Source: Desulfobacteraceae bacterium
Lineage (GTDB): Bacteria; Desulfobacterota; DSM-4660; Desulfatiglandales; Desulfatiglandaceae
Direction of reading: 5' to 3'
Length of the DNA stretch: 11,217 nt
Assembly: GCA_011048855.1 (NCBI GenBank)
Contig: DSCZ01000414.1
Location: 1 to 11,217, forward strand
Position 1 is the stretch's first letter. Each line of letters opens with the position of its first letter. The notes below the pieces were generated by a model. It ran no database searches, was not told the DNA's origin, and was given only the letters and a program-made list of their open reading frames with translations. Shown piece after piece: positions 5,987-11,217 of the stretch. The translations under genes and the position numbers were made by a program.

Positions 5987-7294
5987 ATGGACCTGGCGGT
6001 GACCGGAATTCTGGGCATCATCATTCTCATCCTGATTATTTTTCTGCTGGGGATGCCTGTAGGGTTTGCAATGGCCGTGGTGGGCTTTTGCGGGTACTGG
6101 TATATGGTTTCCTTCGAGGCTGCGCTCTATATGGCGGCGACCGACGTGTGGGGCACCTTTTCGAAATACGGATTGACTGTTATACCGCTTTTCATATTTA
6201 TGGGTGAGATCGCATTTTTTTCCGGGGTCAACAAAAAGCTCTATGAGACGGCTTACAAATGGTTCGGGCATATCCGGGGGGGGCTCGCGATGGCCACGGT
6301 CATGGCCTGTGCGGGTTTTGCAGCGATCTGCGGTTCCAACGCCGCAACGGCCGCAACGATGACGACGGTCGCTTTGCCTGAAATGAAGAAATACAATTAC
6401 GCTTCGGTGCTCAGTACAGGAGCTATCGCGTGCGGATCAACGCTGGGAGTGGTGATTCCGCCCAGCGTGGTGCTGATCGTGATCGGTTTGTACACAGGCC
6501 AGTCGATCGCAAAACTGTTCTACGGGGGCGTCACGGCAGGGATCCTCCTCGCCTCGCTTTTTCTTTTGACGGTTTATTTGATGTGCAGAATAAATCCGAC
6601 CTGGGGACCGGTCGGCCCCGGGACGACGTTCAGAGAAAAAATCGTTTCCCTTCCCGGAGCATTCGAGATGTTGCTGTTGTTCCTGCTCATCATGGTGGGG
6701 CTTTATTTCGGGTTTTTCACTCCAACCGAGGCCGGGGCGGCCGGATCGTTCTTCGCCCTGGTTATAAGCCTCTGCCGGAGGTCGCTTTCCTGGAAAGGTT
6801 TTCTCGATTCGATAATCGACACTCTCAGGATTTCCTGCATGGTGATGATGTTGGTGGCGGGCGCTGTCATTTTCGGGAGGTTTCTGGCCCGCACCAGGAT
6901 TCCTTTCGAAATTGCTTCCTGGGTGGCCGATCTTCCGGTGCCGGGAGCGATGATTCTGACGATCATCTTCTTTATCTATGTTTTCGGCGGAGCCGTCATG
7001 GATGCGCTGGCACTGCTTCTTATAACGATACCGGTATTTTTTCCGGTCGCCCTGGAGCTGGGTTATGACCCCATCTGGTTTTCTGTAACGATAACCGTCA
7101 TCACAACCCTGGGAGCTGTAACCCCGCCGGTGGGAGCGACGACATATGTCGTCGGGGGCATGGCGAAAGATGTGCCGTTGAGCACCGTTTTCAAGGGAGT
7201 AACGTTTTTTTTACCGGCCTACCTTTTATGTGTTGCGATATTGATGGTTTTTCCCGGGCTGGTGACTTTTCTCCCAAATCTTATTCGTTATTAG
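5987..7294 (+). CDS. dctM: TRAP transporter large permease subunit (DctM family)
   Basis: A 435-residue, very hydrophobic protein with around a dozen membrane segments, the channel-forming subunit that uses an ion gradient to import the acid delivered by the binding protein. Family blocks are clear: LLGMPVGFAMAVVG near the N-terminus, GGLAMATVMACAGFAAICGS, TGAIACGSTLGVVIPPSV, FTPTEAGAAGSFFAL and GAVTPPVGATTYVV. The paired PPS and PPVG loops are the inverted-repeat hairpins of the ion transporter superfamily. It starts three bases after the DctQ stop, with GAAAGGA overlapping the end of that gene, so the two are translationally close. The three transporter genes are intact and in the standard order P, Q, M. 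A ligase gene follows after 125 bases with no clear terminator. Confidence 0.93.
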   Translation: MDLAVTGILGIIILILIIFLLGMPVGFAMAVVGFCGYWYMVSFEAALYMAATDVWGTFSKYGLTVIPLFIFMGEIAFFSGVNKKLYETAYKWFGHIRGGLAMATVMACAGFAAICGSNAATAATMTTVALPEMKKYNYASVLSTGAIACGSTLGVVIPPSVVLIVIGLYTGQSIAKLFYGGVTAGILLASLFLLTVYLMCRINPTWGPVGPGTTFREKIVSLPGAFEMLLLFLLIMVGLYFGFFTPTEAGAAGSFFALVISLCRRSLSWKGFLDSIIDTLRISCMVMMLVAGAVIFGRFLARTRIPFEIASWVADLPVPGAMILTIIFFIYVFGGAVMDALALLLITIPVFFPVALELGYDPIWFSVTITVITTLGAVTPPVGATTYVVGGMAKDVPLSTVFKGVTFFLPAYLLCVAILMVFPGLVTFLPNLIRY

Positions 7295-7419
7295 ACCATG
7301 TATGGAAGTCATGCATGGAGATGCACTATTTTGCCTGATGTTTTTGGTGCACAGTATTCAAATCAATCCGGGGGCGCCGGCTTTTGGCCGGAAGCCGATC
7401 AGGAGACGAGGTTGCCGCG

Positions 7420-8715
7420 ATGACAAAAACTTTCATGCCTTCGATTGAAACCCCGGAAGCCCTGGGCAGACTGCAACTCGAGGGGCTCAAATGGACAGTC
7501 GCACATGCTTACAAGGGCTCGCCGGTCTATAAGAAACGTCTGGATGAGGCCGGGGTCAGCCCCGGCGACATTCGTTCCCTGGATGACCTGAGGCGCCTGC
7601 CCTTTACCACTTCCGCGGATCTGCAGGAGGGCTACCCTTTTCCGCTTTTGTGTGTGCCGATCGAGGATGTGGTACGCATCCACGCATCCTCCGGCACAAC
7701 CGGAAAACGCAAGGTTCTGTGCTACACTGCGAAAGACATCGAGGACTGGTCGGATTTTTTCTCCCGGTGCTACGAGATGGCCGGACTCACCACGGCTGAC
7801 AGGATCCAAATCGCGGTGGGTTACGGGGTATGGACCGCCGGGGCGGGCTTTCAACTTGCCTGCGAGAAATTCGGTGCCATGGCGATTCCTGCCGGTCCCG
7901 GAAACCTGGATATGCAGTGTGAATTCCTGATCGATATGCAGACTACGGTGATGTGCTGTACCGCCTCAATGGGGCTTCTGCTGGCGGAGGAAGTCAACAA
8001 GAGGGGTCTTAAGGAAAAAATAAACCTGAAAAAAATGATTTTCGGCTCAGAAAGATGCAGCGATGCTATGCGGGCGAAGATTAAAGAGTACCTGGGTCTC
8101 AATGATGTTTTCGACATACCAGGGATGACCGAACTCTATGGCCCCGGGACCGGGCTCGATTGTCCGTTCCATAAGGGGATTCATTACTGGGCTGATTATT
8201 ACATCGTGGAAATCGTGGATCCTGAGACGCTTGAGGCTGTGCCGGAAGGAGAAAGCGGCGAAATGGTTGTGACCACCCTGAAAAAGGAAGCCGTACCGCT
8301 TATCCGCTACCGCACGAGGGATTTGACCAGGTTGATTCCCGGGCGGTGTCCGTGCGGCTCGATTTTTCCCCGGCACGACAGGATCCTGGGCCGCTCCGAC
8401 GATATGATTATTTTCAGGGCCGTGAATATTTACCCGGGGCAGATCGATCATGAGCTTTCGCAAATCGAGGAAATCGGAAGTGAGTACCAGGTGGTTCTCG
8501 ATCGGAAGAAAGAGGGCAAAGACTATATGAACGTTAAAATTGAGCGGGGGCTGGGGGTGGATTCGTCAAGCGACGGGGCGATTTCTGCTAAAGTGGCCTC
8601 GGAGCTGAAAAAGAAGCTGCTGGTAAGTGTCGAGGTGGAAATCGTCGATCACGGCTCTTTGCCCAGGTCCGAGCGGAAGAGCAAAAGGGTTTTCGACAAC
8701 CGGCCGGAAGATTGA
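7420..8715 (+). CDS. PaaK-family aryl/acyl-CoA ligase (phenylacetate-CoA ligase-like)
   Basis: AMP-forming CoA ligase of 431 residues, the normal size for the phenylacetate-CoA ligase family. It converts a carboxylic acid, ATP and CoA to acyl-CoA, AMP and PPi through an acyl-adenylate. Motifs appear in order: the ATP phosphate-binding loop HASSGTTGK (residues 88-96), MTELYGPG (236-243), YRTRDLTRLIPGRCPCG (297-313), the hinge RILGRSDDMIIFRAVNIYP (around 320-340), and the C-terminal RSERKSKRV with Lys420 at the likely catalytic Lys position. The family usually has GK there and this protein has RK. ATG 7420 is chosen because GAGG (7408-7411) lies eight bases upstream; an in-frame start at 7384 has no ribosome site. 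Directly after the TRAP genes, it probably activates the imported acid. The family handles phenylacetate, benzoate-like and other acids, so the substrate remains open. Confidence 0.92.
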   Translation: MTKTFMPSIETPEALGRLQLEGLKWTVAHAYKGSPVYKKRLDEAGVSPGDIRSLDDLRRLPFTTSADLQEGYPFPLLCVPIEDVVRIHASSGTTGKRKVLCYTAKDIEDWSDFFSRCYEMAGLTTADRIQIAVGYGVWTAGAGFQLACEKFGAMAIPAGPGNLDMQCEFLIDMQTTVMCCTASMGLLLAEEVNKRGLKEKINLKKMIFGSERCSDAMRAKIKEYLGLNDVFDIPGMTELYGPGTGLDCPFHKGIHYWADYYIVEIVDPETLEAVPEGESGEMVVTTLKKEAVPLIRYRTRDLTRLIPGRCPCGSIFPRHDRILGRSDDMIIFRAVNIYPGQIDHELSQIEEIGSEYQVVLDRKKEGKDYMNVKIERGLGVDSSSDGAISAKVASELKKKLLVSVEVEIVDHGSLPRSERKSKRVFDNRPED

Positions 8716-8746
8716 CGACCTCGTGAAACGTACCATCTTCGTCTTA

Positions 8747-8829
8747 TCGGCGTCGGGGTCGGGATCGGTATCGGGGTCGAAAAGGCCGCCGATCAAAGTC
8801 CGATACCGATACCGACAGCGACCCCGAGG
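8747..8829. repeat. Hexamer-built imperfect inverted repeat
   Basis: The left side is five hexamers of the form TCGGNN (8747-8776) ending in TCG. The right side is a six-base-phased CCGANN-type series (8800-8829). The arms pair over 9 bp (8753-8761 with 8819-8827), then 10 bp (8765-8774 with 8806-8815), then 3 bp (8777-8779 with 8801-8803), separated by small internal loops, with an apical loop of 21 bases. T-rich sequence follows at 8837-8850 but not directly, so termination is uncertain. The regular six-base phasing suggests a dispersed intergenic repeat family rather than a chance hairpin. Confidence 0.75.
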
Positions 8830-8856
8830 GACATCGTTGTTTTGATTTTTTACAAT
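8828..8856 (+). promoter_or_regulatory. Weak sigma-70-like promoter candidate for the molybdenum-enzyme genes
   Basis: GGGACA (8828-8833) and TACAAT (8851-8856) are 17 bases apart, matching the -35 at 4 of 6 and the -10 at 5 of 6 bases. They lie just after the hexamer inverted repeat. Transcription from here would give a leader of about 70 bases carrying the heptamer array. The -35 is weak, and readthrough from the ligase gene is also possible. Confidence 0.3.
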
Positions 8857-8885
8857 GCCGTGAAGATTGATACCGGGTTGAACCA

Positions 8886-8920
8886 GCTAATGGCTAATAG
8901 CTAATAGTTAACAGCTACCG
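8886..8920 (+). repeat. Short heptamer tandem array (GCTAATA-like)
   Basis: Consecutive seven-base units read GCTAATG, GCTAATA, GCTAATA, GTTAACA and GCTACCG, the last two degenerate. The array ends directly before the ribosome site GAAGGA (8920-8925) of the FAD subunit gene. It sits in the 5' leader and could vary in copy number by slippage; no function is evident. Confidence 0.7.
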
Positions 8921-8932
8921 AAGGATTTAGAC

Positions 8933-9817
8933 ATGATTGACTACGAGTACAAGAAGCCTAAGTCTCTGGACGAGGTCTTTAAATTGATGAAGACCTACGG
9001 TTCCGACGCGAGGCTCATAGCGGGTGGAACCGACCTCATGGTGGCGATGCGCAGGGCCCTTAAATCGCCTGCGGTGCTGATTTCCCTGAGAGGCATCGAT
9101 GAGTTGAGATACCTGCGTAAAGACGGTGCCTACCATATAGGCGCGATGACAACGCACAGGATGCTGGAGTGTTCCTCTCTTGTGCGGGGTGAGCTCACGG
9201 CTTTGCAGGAAGGGGCAGCGAAGGTCGGTTCGGTGCAGATCCGGAATGTCGCTACGGTGGGCGGCAATATCTGCAATGCAGCGCCTTCTGCAGACACAGC
9301 AGGTCCGTTGCTGGCCCTGGATGCCGTGGTCGCGCTTCAAGGGCCGGCGGGTGAGAGAAAAATTCCTCTCGGTGAATTTTTCAAAGGCCCCGGGAAAACG
9401 GTAAAACAAAGGGACGAAGTTCTCGTGGGGCTGAAAATTCCGCTGGAGATGGGCGGTTATGGAAGCGCCTACTGGAAGCATTCACGCCGGGAAGCAATGA
9501 ACCTTCCGCTGGTGGGCATAGCGGCTGCCGCGCACCTGGCGGCCGATGGATTGATTGACGATGCCCGAATCGCACTGACTGTGGCTGCACCTACGCCCGT
9601 GAGGGCGTTTAAAGCTGAGGAATTTTTAAAAGGCAGGGCTCCCGAGGCTGATGTGTTGTCGGAAGCCGGGAGGATAGCATCGTCTCCTGAGTGCTGCAGC
9701 CCGAGGGACAGCCTCAGGTGTGATGCCTGGTACCGGGAGGAAATCGTACGGGTTTACGTCGCGCGCATGCTGGCTCTGGCAGTGGAGCGCACCGGGAATG
9801 GAAGGAGTTCAAAATGA
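8933..9817 (+). CDS. Molybdenum hydroxylase (xanthine dehydrogenase family), FAD-binding medium subunit
   Basis: A 294-residue FAD subunit of a three-subunit molybdenum hydroxylase. It carries electrons from the Fe-S subunit to the outside acceptor. The FAD-binding blocks are visible: IAGGTDLMV (about residues 30-38), and VRNVATVGGNICNAAP-like sequence near residues 103-118, read here as IRNVATVGGNICNAAPSAD. The size fits the CoxM/NdhF-type subunit. The four-cysteine [4Fe-4S] insertion that marks the 4-hydroxybenzoyl-CoA reductase beta subunit is absent, which argues against that reductive enzyme. The start ATG 8933 follows GAAGGA by seven bases. Its stop overlaps the start of the Fe-S subunit (ATGA at 9814-9817), a sign of translational coupling. 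The C-terminus contains a Cys-rich stretch PECCSPRDSLRC of unknown meaning. Confidence 0.92.
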   Translation: MIDYEYKKPKSLDEVFKLMKTYGSDARLIAGGTDLMVAMRRALKSPAVLISLRGIDELRYLRKDGAYHIGAMTTHRMLECSSLVRGELTALQEGAAKVGSVQIRNVATVGGNICNAAPSADTAGPLLALDAVVALQGPAGERKIPLGEFFKGPGKTVKQRDEVLVGLKIPLEMGGYGSAYWKHSRREAMNLPLVGIAAAAHLAADGLIDDARIALTVAAPTPVRAFKAEEFLKGRAPEADVLSEAGRIASSPECCSPRDSLRCDAWYREEIVRVYVARMLALAVERTGNGRSSK

Positions 9818-10287
9818 ACAGAATATCGGTTTCCTTTACGTTAAACGGAGAGGACGTGGTCGTCGAAGTTCCTGAAACATGGACTCTTTTGAAGGTTTTG
9901 AGGGAGTATTTCGAATTAACCGGCGCGAAGGAGGGCTGCGGCGTCGGAGAGTGTGGCGCATGCACGGTGATTGTGGACGGTGAGGCGGTAAATGCCTGTC
10001 TGTATCCATTTCCGGAAGTGGAGGGAAAGACGGTTCTCACGGTGGAAGGCCTGGCGGACAGGGATTCTCTGCATCCCCTTCAGACGGCTTTTCTTGAGCA
10101 CAATGGAGTTCAGTGCGGATTCTGCACATCGGGGATGATAATGTCGGCGAAGGCTTTACTGGACAAGGAGAAGAACCCGTCCGAAAACGAGATCAGGAAG
10201 GCGATTGCCGGCAACATCTGCCGCTGTACAGGTTATGTTCAGATCGTGGAATCGATCAAGGCGGCGGCCGATTCCCTTGATGATTGA
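9814..10287 (+). CDS. Molybdenum hydroxylase, [2Fe-2S] small subunit
   Basis: A 157-residue protein with two [2Fe-2S] centres, as expected for the small subunit of this enzyme family. The plant-type cluster is held by Cys42, Cys47, Cys50 and Cys62 (GCGVGECGACTV and NACLYP). The second, helical cluster is held by Cys101, Cys104, Cys136 and Cys138 (QCGFCTSGM and ICRCTGY). All eight ligands are present, so the subunit looks functional. It relays electrons from the molybdenum site to the FAD subunit. Its ATG overlaps the previous stop by four bases. The molybdopterin subunit starts 41 bases later. The gene order FAD, Fe-S, Mo is that of coxMSL and ndhFSL operons, but this alone does not define the substrate. 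Confidence 0.95.
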   Translation: MNRISVSFTLNGEDVVVEVPETWTLLKVLREYFELTGAKEGCGVGECGACTVIVDGEAVNACLYPFPEVEGKTVLTVEGLADRDSLHPLQTAFLEHNGVQCGFCTSGMIMSAKALLDKEKNPSENEIRKAIAGNICRCTGYVQIVESIKAAADSLDD

Positions 10288-10328
10288 TATATCGACGGAT
10301 CGTCATCGGCTGTTTACAGGAGGAAAGG

Positions 10329-11217
10329 ATGTCCGATTATCTTTATGTGGGAAAAAATATCCCCCGAACCATCGAAGCCGACAAGGTCACCGGTAAGGCG
10401 GTTTATGTAGACGACTTCAAGCGCCCGGGGATGCTGTACGGCAAAATTCTGTACAGCAGGTACGCCCATGCGAGGATAGTACATGTCGACGCATCGAAGG
10501 CCAGAGCCTTGCCGGGTGTAAAAGCCGTTCTTACCGGCGAGGACATTCCTGATGTTCGAGTCGGCTTTATAAAGGACCAGCGTGTGCTCAAGAGGGATAA
10601 AGTGCGGCAGTTCCGGGATGAGGTGGCGGCGGTTGCAGCGGTAAACCCGGAGACAGCGACCGAGGCGCTTGGATTGATAGATGTCGAGTATGAAGAGTTG
10701 CCGGCCGTGTTTGATCCTTTCGAAGCGATGAATAGAGACGCGCCGTTGATACATGATGCGGACGCCAGGGGGAAACCTGTCCGAAGCAATGTGCTGCCCC
10801 TGCCGTGGCGTTTCAGAGAAGGGGATATAGACGGGGCCAGGGAAAAGTCGGCCTATGTGACGACAGACAGGGTCAGTACCACATGGGTGAATCAGTGCTG
10901 CATGGGAACGAGCGGATGCGTTGCGGAGTTCGACAGCAACAAGAACCTTACGCTATGGAACCAGACCAACGTGATTTTCGGGGACAAGGGCCGGATAACC
11001 GAATATTTTGAACGAATAGGGCTCAAAGGTAAAAAAATCCGGATTATAAACCCGGTCGTTGGAGGAAGTTTCGGGACGAAACTGGATACGGACATCTATG
11101 AATTCATTTGTATCCAGCTCGCACTCGCAACCGGGAAACCGGTGAAGATCCAGTTTACCAGGGAGGAGGAGTTCATGGCCCTTCCTCCGAGGCAGCCCGC
11201 GGTGTTTACAATAGAGC
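10329..11217 (+). CDS. Molybdenum hydroxylase, molybdopterin large subunit (3' end outside the window)
   Basis: The frame is open from ATG 10329 to the window end: 296 codons of a chain usually 750-800 residues long. AGGAGG lies five bases before the start. The N-terminal domain shows the family's VTGKAVYVDDF, SRYAHARI, DVEYEELPAVFDP and DEVAAVAAV blocks. The start of the molybdopterin domain has INPVVGGSFGTK, the GGGFGGK-type cofactor loop. The segment usually written LEPHxxxA or LETHxxxA here reads MGTSGCVAEF, so the common Glu is Gly. The active-site Glu near the C-terminus lies outside the window. These enzymes hydroxylate or oxidise heteroaromatics, aldehydes, CO or CoA-linked aromatics using water as oxygen source, with no need for O2. 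The context with a CoA ligase suggests a free acid or CoA thioester as substrate (inference). No cofactor-insertion chaperone gene is seen within the window. Confidence 0.92.
   Translation, partial: MSDYLYVGKNIPRTIEADKVTGKAVYVDDFKRPGMLYGKILYSRYAHARIVHVDASKARALPGVKAVLTGEDIPDVRVGFIKDQRVLKRDKVRQFRDEVAAVAAVNPETATEALGLIDVEYEELPAVFDPFEAMNRDAPLIHDADARGKPVRSNVLPLPWRFREGDIDGAREKSAYVTTDRVSTTWVNQCCMGTSGCVAEFDSNKNLTLWNQTNVIFGDKGRITEYFERIGLKGKKIRIINPVVGGSFGTKLDTDIYEFICIQLALATGKPVKIQFTREEEFMALPPRQPAVFTIE

Noticed and set aside
7322..7351. TGCAC ... GTGCA inverted repeat after the TRAP large permease gene
   Set aside because: Five-base arms separated by 20 bases are expected by chance.
7377..7391. CCGGC / GCCGG hairpin before the ligase gene as a terminator
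   Set aside because: Only five base pairs and no following T-run; too weak to call.
1..11217. CRISPR arrays, tRNA/rRNA genes, insertion sequences and attachment sites
   Set aside because: No spaced direct repeats of CRISPR type, no transposase or integrase motif and no RNA gene could be recognised on reading the window.

Overview
All genes in this window lie on the + strand, and they are catabolic genes of a kind typical of anaerobic, carboxylate-oxidising bacteria. The base composition is moderately GC-rich. A stand-alone B12-binding mutase subunit, an ETF-linked acyl-CoA dehydrogenase, a TRAP carboxylate importer, a PaaK-type CoA ligase and a molybdenum hydroxylase together suggest a Desulfobacterota-like sulfate reducer or syntroph. 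That placement is an inference from gene content and style; no rRNA or other phylogenetic marker is present.

Layout. Bases 1-246 are the C-terminal end of an electron-transfer flavoprotein alpha subunit. Next come an acyl-CoA dehydrogenase (278-1411), the small B12-binding subunit of an acyl-CoA mutase (1451-1855) and the catalytic large subunit of the same mutase (1899-3528). The large-subunit gene is broken by a +1 shift in a run of seven G (3140-3146). A GntR/FCD regulator (3574-4272) follows. A good promoter candidate (4289-4317) then precedes a complete TRAP transporter: binding protein (4403-5416), small membrane subunit (5498-5983) and large membrane subunit (5987-7294). A PaaK-family acyl/aryl-CoA ligase follows (7420-8715). 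An intergenic stretch of 217 bases carries an imperfect inverted repeat made of hexamers, and a short heptamer array. The window ends with a xanthine-dehydrogenase-family molybdenum enzyme in the order FAD subunit (8933-9817), 2Fe-2S subunit (9814-10287) and molybdopterin subunit (10329 to beyond the window end).

Likely joint function (inference). A carboxylic acid is taken up by the TRAP system and activated to a CoA thioester by the PaaK-like ligase. It is then modified by the molybdenum hydroxylase, dehydrogenated by the acyl-CoA dehydrogenase with electrons passing to ETF, and rearranged by the B12-dependent mutase. The GntR regulator would sense the substrate or a CoA intermediate. The substrate cannot be read from the sequence. 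Two of the enzymes depart from their families at functional positions. The dehydrogenase has Gly where most of the family has the catalytic Glu. The mutase keeps the Tyr/Arg pair expected for methylmalonyl/succinyl-type substrates but has changed several other pocket residues. The cluster may therefore be an uncharacterised pathway for an unusual branched, cyclic or aromatic acid.
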